64,000 nucleotides of DNA from JAEUJM01 sp041918615 (GCA_041918615.1 JAYRVH010000022.1:1-64000); one strand, 5' to 3'; shown: positions 51,601 through 60,846, counted from the first letter of the stretch. Notes: a model not told the origin generated them from the letters alone. Translations and numbers: made by a program.

Positions 51601-52551
51601 CTAGCGCAGCTTCTCCCACCACGGGCGGTTGTCGCGGTACCAGGCGACCGTCTCCGCCAAGGCCTCGTCGAGCTCACGCCGGGGCGCCCAGCCGAGGGCG
51701 CGGATCTTGGTGGTGTCGATCGAGTAGCGGCGGTCGTGGCCGAGGCGGTCGGTCACCGGCTCGATCATGGACTCGTCATGGCCGGCGAGGGCGAGGATCT
51801 TCAGGGTGAGCTCGCGGTTGGGCAGTTCGTTCCCCGCGCCGATGTTGTAGACCTCGCCGACCGTGCCTCGGCGCAACACCAGGTCGACGCCGGCGCAATT
51901 GTCCTCCACGTAGCACCAGTCCCGCACGTTGAGGCCGTCTCCGTACAGGGGCACCTTCCGTCCGTCGAGCAGGTTCGTGACGAACAGCGGGATCACCTTC
52001 TCGGGGTATTGGTAGGGCCCGAAGTTGTTGGACGACCGGGTGATCACCACCGGCAGTTCGTAGGTCTCGTGGTAGGAGAGCGCGATCAGGTCGGAGCCGG
52101 CCTTCGACGCCGAGTAGGGCGACCTCGGACCGAGCCGATCGGTCTCCCGGAACGAGCCGACGTCGATGGAGCCGTAGACCTCGTCGGTGGAGACGTGTAC
52201 GAAGCGGCGCACCTCCAGGCGTCGGGCGATGTCGCACAACACGTTGGTGCCGTCGCAGTTGGTGCGCACGAACGTGTCGGGATCGACGATCGATCGGTCG
52301 ACATGGCTCTCGGCGGCGAAGTGAACCACCGCCTCATGGCCCGCCATGGCCGCGGTCACCGCGTCACGGTCGCAGATGTCGCCCTGGACGAATCGGTAGC
52401 GGGGGTCTTCGGCGAGCCCGGCGAGGTTGTCGAGGTTGCCCGCGTAGGTGAGTGCGTCGAAGACCGTGACCTCGTCGTCTGTCGTGTGAAGGACGTGGCG
52501 CACGTAGTTCGAGCCGATGAACCCGGCCCCGCCGGTGACGAAGAGCCTCAT
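51601..52551 (-). CDS. rmlB: dTDP-glucose 4,6-dehydratase
   Basis: A 316-residue extended SDR that makes dTDP-4-keto-6-deoxyglucose. TGGAGFIGS opens the NAD site; AAESHVDRS, STDEVYG and YSASKAGSD (Tyr-x3-Lys) and the SNNFGPYQYPEK substrate loop are all present. The ATG lies 4 bp after the rmlC stop, and the length is standard. Confidence 0.96.
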   Translation of the reverse strand: MRLFVTGGAGFIGSNYVRHVLHTTDDEVTVFDALTYAGNLDNLAGLAEDPRYRFVQGDICDRDAVTAAMAGHEAVVHFAAESHVDRSIVDPDTFVRTNCDGTNVLCDIARRLEVRRFVHVSTDEVYGSIDVGSFRETDRLGPRSPYSASKAGSDLIALSYHETYELPVVITRSSNNFGPYQYPEKVIPLFVTNLLDGRKVPLYGDGLNVRDWCYVEDNCAGVDLVLRRGTVGEVYNIGAGNELPNRELTLKILALAGHDESMIEPVTDRLGHDRRYSIDTTKIRALGWAPRRELDEALAETVAWYRDNRPWWEKLR

Positions 52552-52555
52552 GGCC

Positions 52556-53122
52556 TCAGGTGCGCAGTGCTGCGTGGGGGCGCGAGCCCGGCTCGATGTC
52601 GGCGCGCCGTGGATTCTGGCGGTCGCGGCCCGACAGGATCGGATCGGCGATGCCCCAGTCGGCACCGATCTCGGGGTCGTCCCACGCCACCCCCAACTCG
52701 TCGGCAGGGTTGTAGTAGCTGTCGACCAGGTAGGTGATGGTCATGTCGGTGAGCGACGCGAACCCGTGGGCGACGCCCGGGGGGATGAACACGCCCGCGT
52801 GGTTCTGCGACTCGCCGATGGGCGCCCCGAGCTCGACCGTCAGGGTGGCGCCGTCGGTGGGGCTGCCGACGCGCAGGTCGTGCAGGACCACCCTGGCGAG
52901 GCCGTTGGGCACATACCAGTAGTCCGCCTGATGGAGGTGGTAGTGCAGGCCCACGATGGCCCCCTCCTGGCGGTCACCACGGTTGCCCTGCACCATCTCG
53001 CGGCCCAGAGGGAACCACGATCGACGGTAGGTCTCCACGAAGAAGCCCCGGTCGTCGCCGTGGATGTCGGGAAGGACGTGCTGGACGCCGGCGATGACGT
53101 CGGACTCGGTGATCGTTGCCAT
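52556..53122 (-). CDS. rmlC: dTDP-4-dehydrorhamnose 3,5-epimerase-like protein
   Basis: A 188-residue cupin in the third position of a complete rml set. HGDDRGFFVET and the C-terminal YYNPADELGVAWDDP fit RmlC. One oddity: the family's RGLHYQ is VGLHYHL here (H60 kept, the Arg changed to Val58), and the following Q-x-K-x-V region reads ADYWYV. The catalytic histidine is present, but substrate contacts may differ. It lies 3 bp after rmlA and 4 bp before rmlB. Confidence 0.88.
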   Translation of the reverse strand: MATITESDVIAGVQHVLPDIHGDDRGFFVETYRRSWFPLGREMVQGNRGDRQEGAIVGLHYHLHQADYWYVPNGLARVVLHDLRVGSPTDGATLTVELGAPIGESQNHAGVFIPPGVAHGFASLTDMTITYLVDSYYNPADELGVAWDDPEIGADWGIADPILSGRDRQNPRRADIEPGSRPHAALRT

Positions 53123-53125
53123 GGG

Positions 53126-54232
53126 CTACTCCAGGTCGATTCGGGAATGGTCGCCGAGCATGAGGCGGGTGGCGCGGGGTCGCTGCCCGGAGCGCTCCAC
53201 CTCGACCTGGCGGCCGATGAGCGAGTCGGTGAGACCGGAGATGCCGACGATGCGGCTCTCCTCGAGGACGACAGAATGCTCGAGCTCCGCGTCACGGATC
53301 TCGCAATCGGACGACACGGACGTGTAGGGGCCGATGTAGCTGTTCACCACCCGGGTGCGCTCGCCGATGATGGCAGGGCCGCGGATGGTCGAGTTGATGA
53401 TCTGGGCGCCCTTCTCCACGACGACCCGTCCGTCGAGATGGGAGTGCACGTCGACCTCGCCGTGCACGGCGGACCCGAGTCGGTCGAGCACGAGCCGGTT
53501 GCACTCGAGGAGCGGGTCCTTCTTGCCGGTGTCGATCCACCAGCCGTCGAGCACCTCGTGTCGCACGCGATGGCCATGGTCGATGAGCCACTGGATGGCG
53601 TCGGTGATCTCGAGTTCGCCACGATCGGACGGCTCGATCGACTCGACCGCCTCGATGACGTGGTGGTCGAAGAGGTACACACCCACGAGGGCGAGGTCGG
53701 ACGGCGGCACCTCGGGCTTCTCGACCAGGTGGAGGACGTGACCGGCGTCGTCGATCTCGGCCACGCCGAACTGGCGCGGGTCCTCGACCCTCGCGAGCAG
53801 GATCTGGGCCACAGGGGCGGGGGTGGTGTCGCCGAGGGTGGGCGTGTGCGAGCGCAGCCGGTCCTCCTCGAACCGCCCGACGAACTCGGTGAGGCCCTGC
53901 TCGAGCATGTTGTCGCCGAGGTACATGACGAAGTCGTCGCGTCCGAGGAAGTCGCGGGCGATGAGGACGCAGTGGGCCAGCCCGAGTGGCTCCTCCTGGG
54001 GGATGTAGGTGATGCGGAGCCCGAACGCCGATCCGTCGCCGACGGCGGCACGGATCTCCTCGCCGGTCTCGCCGATGATGATGCCGACGTCGGTGATCCC
54101 CGCGGCGGCCATGTCCTCCAGCCCGTAGAAGAGGATGGGCTTGTTGGCGATGGGCACGAGTTGCTTCGCGCTCGTATGGGTGATCGGGCGCAGACGCGTA
54201 CCAGCGCCTCCCGAGAGGATCAGACCCTTCAC
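53126..54232 (-). CDS. rmlA: Glucose-1-phosphate thymidylyltransferase (long form)
   Basis: A 368-residue nucleotidyltransferase that makes dTDP-glucose. The active site is GGAGTRLRP near residue 8, with AKQLVPIANKP next and YLGDNML further on. A left-handed beta-helix tail (GAQIINSTIRG, GPYTSVSSD) extends it past short RmlA; such long forms occur in antibiotic-sugar and surface-glycan clusters. The GTG is chosen because it matches the family start and TAGCCT lies 8 nt before it; an in-frame ATG at 54256 overlaps that hexamer. It heads the seven-gene rml-bio operon. Confidence 0.93.
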   Translation of the reverse strand: MKGLILSGGAGTRLRPITHTSAKQLVPIANKPILFYGLEDMAAAGITDVGIIIGETGEEIRAAVGDGSAFGLRITYIPQEEPLGLAHCVLIARDFLGRDDFVMYLGDNMLEQGLTEFVGRFEEDRLRSHTPTLGDTTPAPVAQILLARVEDPRQFGVAEIDDAGHVLHLVEKPEVPPSDLALVGVYLFDHHVIEAVESIEPSDRGELEITDAIQWLIDHGHRVRHEVLDGWWIDTGKKDPLLECNRLVLDRLGSAVHGEVDVHSHLDGRVVVEKGAQIINSTIRGPAIIGERTRVVNSYIGPYTSVSSDCEIRDAELEHSVVLEESRIVGISGLTDSLIGRQVEVERSGQRPRATRLMLGDHSRIDLE

Positions 54233-54364
54233 GGCGGCCGAGGCTACCGGGCGCATGCGGCGAGGAACATTCCCACGACCGCGTGCGCTGCTACCGTGGC
54301 GCTGCAGAGGCGGAGGCCGAGGGCGGCCGGTCGTGTCGTCAGGCTCATCAACACGGTGGTTCCC

Positions 54365-56389
54365 ATGTCTCGCTCGCAGTCGCCCCAGTCCCCAGCGGCG
54401 CACCCGCGTCGGCGCGCGCTGGCCCAACTCTGTCTGTCCGGTGTCGTCGCCGCGCTCATGGTGTGGGTGCCCGCCCCGGCGTCGGCGACCGGCCCCGAGG
54501 TGCCGACCGGCACGTCGGTGCGCGGGGTGAGAACCGACACTTCGGTGCCCGAGCTCCGGGCCGTGCCCGCTCACGGGGCGACGGGGGGGACAGGAGTGAC
54601 GGGCACGGACGGTGCCGAGGCGGAAACGGTCCGCTCCACTCGCGTGTTCGGCGGGGAGCGGGACATCGCCGAGTTCGTCCTGATCGGTGTCGGGTACCGG
54701 TCGGCTTCCGGGGGCCCCGCCAGGGTGCGGGTGCGCACCGATGGCGAATGGGGGGCGTGGACCGGCATCGTGCGCTCGGGCGACCACCGTCCCGATGCCG
54801 CCACCTCCGAGCGGCGGGCCGAGCAATCGAGGGCCATGGGCAACGGTGCGCCGGTCAGCGAGCCGATCTGGATCGACCATGCCGACGCCTACCAGCTCGA
54901 TCTCCCCGGCGACGCGGTCGACGCCGAGGTCTTCCTGGTGCGGGAGACGAACCGCCGCGTGCGAGTCACCCCGGCGACCGACCGGGCCGGTGCCGCCCCC
55001 GGCGAACCGTTGATCCGCCCCCGTGCCTCGTGGGGAGCGGCGCCGTACCGGGGGACCCCCGAGCTCAGCCCGCCGCTGCGCAATGCGTTCGTCCACCACA
55101 CGGTGAACGCCAACGACTACAGCGAGGCCCAGGTGCCGGGCATGCTGCGGTCCGTCCAAGCGTACCACCAGGACGCAAGGGGCTGGAGCGACATCGGCTA
55201 CAACTTCGTCATCGACCGCTTCGGCGGCATCTGGGAGGCGCGTGACGGGGGGATCCGCAATCCGGTGATCGGTGCCCACGCCAAGGACCACAACCGGGGC
55301 TCGTTCGGCGTCTCGTTCCTCGGCGAGGCGACGGACTCGGTTCCGGCGGCCACGATCGACGCCTTCGGGCGGCTGATCGGCTGGAAGATGTTCATCTCGG
55401 GGGTGCGACCGACCGCCCAGAACATCATGGGTCACCGCGACGTCGGTCAGACCGCGTGCCCCGGCAATGCCCTCTACGCGAACCTGGGGCGTATCCGCAG
55501 CCTGGCCGCGGACCGTTACGGCGCGCTGGTGGGCCCCGGGACCTTCTCGGCCAACGCGGTCTCCGTGAGCGCGGCCTTTGCTCCGCTCAGCGGCGACTTC
55601 AACGGCGACGGCTACGGCGACATCCTCTGGTACGGCGCGGGCGACCAGCCGGACGGGCTCTGGTTCGGCACGTTCACGGGGTTCACGGGTCGGCCGCTCA
55701 CGGTGAGCGGCACCTACACGCCGACGGTGGGCGACTTCAACGGTGACGGCCGGTCCGACGTGTTCTGGTACGGCCCGGGCGCCAGTCCCGACGCCATCTG
55801 GTTCGGGCGCACCGACGGCTCCTTCGCCCCGAAGGCGTTCACGGTGGGCGGGGTCTACGAGCCGCTCGCCGGCGACTTCGACGGCGACGGGAAGCACGAC
55901 GTCCTGTGGTATGGCGCAGGGGCACTCAATGACGTCCTCTGGTTCGGTACGTCCAGTTCGACCTTCGTGGGTCGGGCCACCGTGGTCGACAGCACCAGCG
56001 AGCCGTTCACGGGCGACTTCGACGGTGACGGCCGGACCGACGTGTTCTGGTACGGCCCGGGTGCCGCAGCCGACTCGCTCTGGTTCGGTGAGGCCAACCG
56101 CGGGTTCAGCGCCCGTCCCGCGACCATCAGGGGAACGTATGTCCCCATCGTGGCCGACGTCACCGGCGGGGGTGCCGACGACATCGTCTGGTACGGCCCG
56201 GGCGCCGCCACCGACGTGCTCTTCCTGGGCCGGAGCGATCGGACCTTCGGCCGACGGTCCGTGACCATGGCCGACGACTACAGCGCCCCCTTCGCCGGCG
56301 ACTGGAACGCGGACGGTCGCGGCGACGTCTTCTGGTACCGACCGGCCGGCAGCGATCTGCTGTGGCTCGCCCGTGGCGCCGGCGCCTGA
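54365..56389 (+). CDS. Secreted N-acetylmuramoyl-L-alanine amidase with FG-GAP propeller
   Basis: A 674-residue secreted wall hydrolase. A signal peptide ends near PAPASA at about 41. An Amidase_2 domain spans about 215-395; zinc ligands are His244 or His245 (FVHHTVN), H357 (GHRDVG) and C365 (TACPG). It cuts the bond between muramic acid and the stem peptide. Six FG-GAP/VCBS repeats follow (GDFNGDGRSDVFWYG type), one without a full calcium site. They match the repeats of the protein at 45862, so the two probably share a wall target. The ATG at 54365 is chosen. It is divergent from the rml-bio operon. Confidence 0.88.
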   Translation: MSRSQSPQSPAAHPRRRALAQLCLSGVVAALMVWVPAPASATGPEVPTGTSVRGVRTDTSVPELRAVPAHGATGGTGVTGTDGAEAETVRSTRVFGGERDIAEFVLIGVGYRSASGGPARVRVRTDGEWGAWTGIVRSGDHRPDAATSERRAEQSRAMGNGAPVSEPIWIDHADAYQLDLPGDAVDAEVFLVRETNRRVRVTPATDRAGAAPGEPLIRPRASWGAAPYRGTPELSPPLRNAFVHHTVNANDYSEAQVPGMLRSVQAYHQDARGWSDIGYNFVIDRFGGIWEARDGGIRNPVIGAHAKDHNRGSFGVSFLGEATDSVPAATIDAFGRLIGWKMFISGVRPTAQNIMGHRDVGQTACPGNALYANLGRIRSLAADRYGALVGPGTFSANAVSVSAAFAPLSGDFNGDGYGDILWYGAGDQPDGLWFGTFTGFTGRPLTVSGTYTPTVGDFNGDGRSDVFWYGPGASPDAIWFGRTDGSFAPKAFTVGGVYEPLAGDFDGDGKHDVLWYGAGALNDVLWFGTSSSTFVGRATVVDSTSEPFTGDFDGDGRTDVFWYGPGAAADSLWFGEANRGFSARPATIRGTYVPIVADVTGGGADDIVWYGPGAATDVLFLGRSDRTFGRRSVTMADDYSAPFAGDWNADGRGDVFWYRPAGSDLLWLARGAGA

Positions 56390-57851
56390 GGCTCCGGAGC
56401 GGCGCAACCGTCCCGACCCGCCCGTTCGGAATCCCTCCGGCGGTGGCGGTGCCGAGGCGGTGGGCCCGTCCGGTTCGACATCAGCCGTGTCATCCTCCGA
56501 CCGTTCGCCGCTCGTTCGGGCCGTCGTCCTGAACTTCAACGGCGGTGACGACGTGCTCCGTTGTCTCGGCTGCCTCGAGTCCCTCGACTGGCCGCGCGAC
56601 CGCCTCGACCTGGTCGTGGTCGACAACGCTTCGAGCGACGGGAGCCCCGACGCCATCCGCGAGCACTTCCCCCACGTGACCGTCATCGATTCGGGCGGCA
56701 ACCGGGGCTTTCCCGCCAACAACCTGGCCATGGACGACCCCGGCGGTGCCGATTACGTGGCGCTGGTCAACCCCGACGCCTTCGTGGACCCGGGCTGGCT
56801 CGCTCCGCTGGTCGACGCGCTCGAGGGCGATCCCCGGGCGGGTGCCGCCACGGGCCGCATGCTGTTCGCGCCGAGCTTCGTCGACGTGGCGATCGAGAGC
56901 CCGACGTTCGTTCCTGGGGCAGGGGGCGACGTGCGGGCGCTCGGGGTCCGGGTCAGTGGTGTCGAGGTGAACGGCTCGGACGAGTTCGACGGAGCGCAGC
57001 TGGTCGATGGGTTCCACGGCCTCGAGCACGGCGGGGCGCCTGAAGGACTGTTCCGGTGGTCTTCGGCACGCGCGGTGGTGCGGGTGCCCGTCCCGCCGGG
57101 CCACCTCGTGTCCGGTACCGCCCGCCTCCGACTTGCCGCCGAACGCGTCAAGACCGTCACGCTGACCGCCGGCGGCGAACGGGTCGAGGTGGCGGCCGGG
57201 CCCGAGCCGACGTGGGTCGAGATCGCCCTCGGCGGCGAGCCCTACGACGTGGTGAACAACGTCGGCTCGGTGCTGGTCGAAGGTGGCTACGGGGGCGACC
57301 GCGGCTTCCTCGAGCCCGATGTCGGCCAGTACGACGAGCCGGCCGAGGTCTTTGCCTGGTGTGGTGGTCAGGCCGTGCTGCGGTCCCGGTACCTGCGGGA
57401 GGTCGGCCTCTTCGACGAGCGGTTCTTCCTCTACTACGAGGACACCGACCTGTCCTGGCGAGGCCGGGCCGCCGGTTGGCATTACCTCTACCGGCCCGAG
57501 GCGGTGATCCGCCACCTGCACGGTGCCAGCGCCGGCGAGGGCTCGGCGGTCTTCGCGCACTACGTGGAGCGCAACCGGCTGCTGGTGCTGGCCAAGAACG
57601 CCCCGCCCCGACTCGCCTTCAGTGCTGCCTGGCGCTACCTGCTGAGCACGGCGTCGTACGCCCGCCGTGACGTGCTCGGCCCGGTCCTGCGGCGTCGCCG
57701 CCCCAACACCGTCCTGGCTCGACGGCGCCTGCGGTCGTACCTTGCCTTCCTGCGTCTGTTGCCGGCGATGCTCGTGGAGCGCCGTCGCCTGCGGTCCCAC
57801 CGCGTGGTCCCGAGCACAGAAATCGTGTCGCGGTGGACGGTCACCCGGTGA
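56373..57851 (+). CDS. GT2 glycosyltransferase with an inserted beta-rich module
   Basis: A 492-residue GT-A enzyme. The catalytic domain starts near residue 49 (VRAVVLNFNGGDD), with VVDNASSDGS and VNPDAFVDPGW. At about 212-312 an extra module is inserted (GFHGLEHGG, FRWSSARAVV, TLTAGGERVEV), then YGGDRGFLEPD returns to the GT fold with FLYYEDTDLSWR. A similar module occurs in the next gene. The C-terminus (about 440-492) is rich in Arg and may bind membrane. The GTG start overlaps the amidase gene by 17 bp; the sugar donor is unknown. Confidence 0.85.
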   Translation: MAPAPEAPERRNRPDPPVRNPSGGGGAEAVGPSGSTSAVSSSDRSPLVRAVVLNFNGGDDVLRCLGCLESLDWPRDRLDLVVVDNASSDGSPDAIREHFPHVTVIDSGGNRGFPANNLAMDDPGGADYVALVNPDAFVDPGWLAPLVDALEGDPRAGAATGRMLFAPSFVDVAIESPTFVPGAGGDVRALGVRVSGVEVNGSDEFDGAQLVDGFHGLEHGGAPEGLFRWSSARAVVRVPVPPGHLVSGTARLRLAAERVKTVTLTAGGERVEVAAGPEPTWVEIALGGEPYDVVNNVGSVLVEGGYGGDRGFLEPDVGQYDEPAEVFAWCGGQAVLRSRYLREVGLFDERFFLYYEDTDLSWRGRAAGWHYLYRPEAVIRHLHGASAGEGSAVFAHYVERNRLLVLAKNAPPRLAFSAAWRYLLSTASYARRDVLGPVLRRRRPNTVLARRRLRSYLAFLRLLPAMLVERRRLRSHRVVPSTEIVSRWTVTR

Positions 57852-59428
57852 CGCGGCGAAGGGTCGCGGTCTACAACAAGTACTGGACCACCGGCGGGGG
57901 AGCGGAGAAGTACGGGGGCCTCGTCGCCCAGGTTCTCGCCGCAGACTCCGATGTCGAGCTGCTGGGCCCCGAGGACTTCGACATCGACGCCCTGGCCCAC
58001 CGGCTCGACCTCGACCTCACCGGTGTCTCGAACCGTGTGATCGGCGCGCACCTCGGGGCGTTGCGGTGGGTGAGCCATGACTACGACCTCCTGGTGAACG
58101 TCTCGTTCATGAGCCACGAGGCCGTGAACTCCCGGCGCAGCATCTACATCGTCCACTTCCCCGCCGAGGTGACCAAGGACCTGAGCCGTTTGCAGACCCT
58201 GGCCATCGGCGCCCTGGGCGGCTTCGTGCGCAGGGGTTCGGTGAACACCGGCTGGGGCGAGGGCTTCTATCCCCCCGAAGGCCGTCGACCGCGCTACTTC
58301 TGGGCCTCCGAGCAGGCGTCGTTCCACATCGAGCCGCGAGCGAGCGAGCCCGCCGCGCTCAGGGTGGTCTTCTGCCGCCGTCGACCACCGGGGCTCGACC
58401 CGGCCGACGTGACGATCGAGATCGACGGTCGGGAGGTGCAGAGGCTTCGGATCGACGAGGGCCGATCGGCCCTGGCCCGTCGGCGCCGGATCCCGGTGGT
58501 CGTCGACATCGCTCCCGACCCGACCATGGCGCCCGTCGAGGTGACCATCCGTGTGGCCAACCCCTTCGTGCCCGGCGAGGTGCTCGGGGGGCCGGACCGG
58601 CGGTCGCTGGGCGTGGCCCTCACATCGCTCCAGACCAGCATCGGCCTCAAGGCGCGACTCGGCGCCCGGCTCGGCGCCTGGCTGCCCCTCCTGCACCGTG
58701 ACCCCCCATCGACCGACTTCATAAAGAGCTACGGCACGGTGGTCTCGAACTCCGAGTTCACCCGGGGGTGGGTCCGCCGCTACTGGGGCACCGACAGCGT
58801 CGTGATCCACCCTCCCGTCACCATGCACCAGCGAGGCGTGAAGATGCCCGTGATCCTCGCGGTCGGACGCTTCTTCGCCGCCGAGGCAGGCCACTCGAAG
58901 AAGCAGCTCGAGATGGTCGAGGCGTTTCGCCGTCTGATCGACCGTGGACTGTCGGGTTGGACCCTCCACCTGGTGGGCGGTTGTAGCGATTCCGACCGTC
59001 CCTACCTCGATCAGGTCGTGGCGGCGGCCGTGGGACTGCCCATCGAGTTCCACGTGGACGCACCGGGTGACGAGCTCCGCGAGCTCTACGCCCATGCCTC
59101 GGTGTACTGGCAGGCCACCGGGCTCGGCGAGGACGCCGAGCGCGACCCCGACCGGCTCGAGCACTTCGGCATCGCCACCGTCGAGGCCATGTCCGCCGGC
59201 GCCGTGCCGGTGGTCATCGGCCTCGCCGGCCAACTCGAGATCGTCGAGCACGGCACCAGCGGCTACCACTTCTCGACGCTCGACGAGTTGGTCGAGCTCA
59301 CCGAGCAGGTCGTGGAGGACGACGCGAGGCGCGCCGAGATGTCGAGCGCTGCGGAGGCCCGCGCCCGCGTGTTCTCGGTGGAGGCGTTCGCCGCCAAGTT
59401 CAACGACGTGGTGGCCCGTCTGGGCTGA
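57848..59428 (+). CDS. GT-B glycosyltransferase with the same inserted module
   Basis: A 526-residue GT1/GT4-type enzyme. The N-terminal Rossmann half opens with VAVYNKYWTTGGGAEKYGG. An insertion lies at about 137-255 (GFYPPEG, RYFWASEQASF, EIDGREVQRL). The C-terminal half has AVGRFFAAEAG, the sugar-nucleotide motif FGIATVEAMSAGAVP and EIVEHGTSGYHF. The insertion resembles that of the neighbouring GT2, so it may recognise the same glycan. The GTG overlaps the previous stop (GTGA); an earlier GTG is possible. The two are co-translated. Confidence 0.86.
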   Translation: MTRRRVAVYNKYWTTGGGAEKYGGLVAQVLAADSDVELLGPEDFDIDALAHRLDLDLTGVSNRVIGAHLGALRWVSHDYDLLVNVSFMSHEAVNSRRSIYIVHFPAEVTKDLSRLQTLAIGALGGFVRRGSVNTGWGEGFYPPEGRRPRYFWASEQASFHIEPRASEPAALRVVFCRRRPPGLDPADVTIEIDGREVQRLRIDEGRSALARRRRIPVVVDIAPDPTMAPVEVTIRVANPFVPGEVLGGPDRRSLGVALTSLQTSIGLKARLGARLGAWLPLLHRDPPSTDFIKSYGTVVSNSEFTRGWVRRYWGTDSVVIHPPVTMHQRGVKMPVILAVGRFFAAEAGHSKKQLEMVEAFRRLIDRGLSGWTLHLVGGCSDSDRPYLDQVVAAAVGLPIEFHVDAPGDELRELYAHASVYWQATGLGEDAERDPDRLEHFGIATVEAMSAGAVPVVIGLAGQLEIVEHGTSGYHFSTLDELVELTEQVVEDDARRAEMSSAAEARARVFSVEAFAAKFNDVVARLG

Positions 59429-59511
59429 ATCTGCCGTTCACGACGCCGTCGGCCGGCGTGGCGGCCCGGCCGTCGACGGGTCATGCCGTCGAGCAGAAGG
59501 AGGCAGCGGGG

Positions 59512-60426
59512 CTACCCGCCCTTGATGCACTCCCAGGTGAGGAACATGTAGGGGGGAAGGAGAGCGAGGCGGCTCGCGGTCGCGTCGTCGGCCACCGACG
59601 TGAGGTCGTTGCGGATCACGCCCGACGTCATCGAGGTGACGTCGAACTCGGGCGAGGTGTCCCCGGGCCATTCGTCGGCGCCGCTGTCGAGGTAGGCGAG
59701 GAACCCGTCGGTGGCCAGGAGCCTGGTCTCGAACCCGTGCTCGCGCAGCTCGGGCGTGAGGTCGAAGCCGAAGCGCCAGAAGACCGGGGTGTCGTCGCCG
59801 TGGAACTCGGGCTCGACCGGGGGTGCGGTGAACCCCTGGAGCACCGGTACCTGGAGGTACATGCGCCCGCCCGGAGCCAGGACCCGACTGATCTCGTCGA
59901 GGGCGCGGTGGGTGTCGGGAACGTGCTCGAGCACGTGCGGCGTCAAGATGGCGTCGAAGCTGGCGTCGGGCCGGTCGATGTGTTGGAGGTCGAGCTGTAC
60001 GGCTCCCCGGTGGGCCCGCTCGTCGTAGTCACTGCACGTGTAGTCGAACCAACCCGCCATGGCCTGGCGGTAGTCCTCACCGAGACGAGGGCTGGTCTCG
60101 AGCACGCGGGCGCCGAGCGACTCGGGGGTGCGGGCCACGAAGCAGTGGAACAGGTAGCGGTCACGAGAGATGCTGCCGCACTGCGGGCAGTTGGCCGCCT
60201 CGCTGTGGAATCGACCGGCGAAGGCGTCACCCGTCCAGCGGCAGATGTTGCACCACGCCGGCGCGCCGGCCTCGGCGCCGGTGCGCGGCGCCCAGGGCGA
60301 CACCGGCCGCTCGGACCACAACGGCGGTTCGGCGGGGGCGGTCGCCTCGCCGGGGCCCCTGGCGCCGGTGGCGGCGCGGCGCACACGCCCGAGAGTCGAT
60401 CGCAACGACGTTGAACGGAGGGCCAT
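59512..60426 (-). CDS. Zinc-ribbon SAM-dependent methyltransferase
   Basis: A 304-residue protein: residues 1-58 are basic and Pro/Ala-rich; a zinc-ribbon-like pair (CNIC and CPQC) follows at about 59-85; then a class I methyltransferase without a classic GxGxG (ARVLETSPRLGEDY, LTPHVLEHV, RVLAPGGRMYLQVP). HVLEHV matches the Methyltransf_11 motif. The ATG at 60426 is preferred to a TTG two codons upstream. It faces the glycosyltransferase gene convergently and the DPGTGS gene divergently. Its substrate is unknown. Confidence 0.78.
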   Translation of the reverse strand: MALRSTSLRSTLGRVRRAATGARGPGEATAPAEPPLWSERPVSPWAPRTGAEAGAPAWCNICRWTGDAFAGRFHSEAANCPQCGSISRDRYLFHCFVARTPESLGARVLETSPRLGEDYRQAMAGWFDYTCSDYDERAHRGAVQLDLQHIDRPDASFDAILTPHVLEHVPDTHRALDEISRVLAPGGRMYLQVPVLQGFTAPPVEPEFHGDDTPVFWRFGFDLTPELREHGFETRLLATDGFLAYLDSGADEWPGDTSPEFDVTSMTSGVIRNDLTSVADDATASRLALLPPYMFLTWECIKGG

Positions 60427-60597
60427 GACCAATCAGCGCACTCGGTGGGAGGGGGTAGGGTCAAGCCGAGCCGGCCCGGTTCTGCTACCGAGGCGGTGAG
60501 TGGTAACATCATCGTTTGCTTGCGCGACTATGAGCGGCTCCCCTCCGTTCATGCTCCCGTCGTTCGAGTCCGTCACGTCTGGAGGCGTCACCCAACC

Positions 60598-60804
60598 ATG
60601 ATCGCGTACCTCGACCCCGGCACCGGAAGCATCGTGCTGCAAGTAGTCGTCGGCGGCTTTGCCGGCCTTGCCGTCTTCTTCAAGATGTTCGGCCGCAAGC
60701 TGATGTTCTGGCAGAAGAGCGGCACCGAGCTCACCGCCGGTGACGCCGCCACGACCGATGCTGGCGAGCCCGCCGAGGCGCCGCCTGCCGAGGCCAACTC
60801 CTAG
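60598..60804 (+). CDS. 68-residue DPGTGS membrane protein
   Basis: A 68-residue protein with one hydrophobic helix (IVLQVVVGGFAGLAVFF) after MIAYLDPGTGS, a motif I associate with small membrane proteins near surface-polymer sulfatases and methyltransferases. The tail is acidic and Ala/Pro-rich. GGAGG lies 13 nt before the ATG, rather far. It opens a plus-strand group with a methyltransferase and a sulfatase-family gene. Function unknown. Confidence 0.7.
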   Translation: MIAYLDPGTGSIVLQVVVGGFAGLAVFFKMFGRKLMFWQKSGTELTAGDAATTDAGEPAEAPPAEANS

Positions 60805-60846
60805 GCCCAGTCGGCGCCGCCGGTTCACCCGGCGACTCCATCGCTC

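Noticed and set aside
54233..56731. An 800-codon upstream extension of rmlA on the minus strand
   Set aside because: The family start is at 54232; the extension is antisense to the amidase and has no recognisable sequence.
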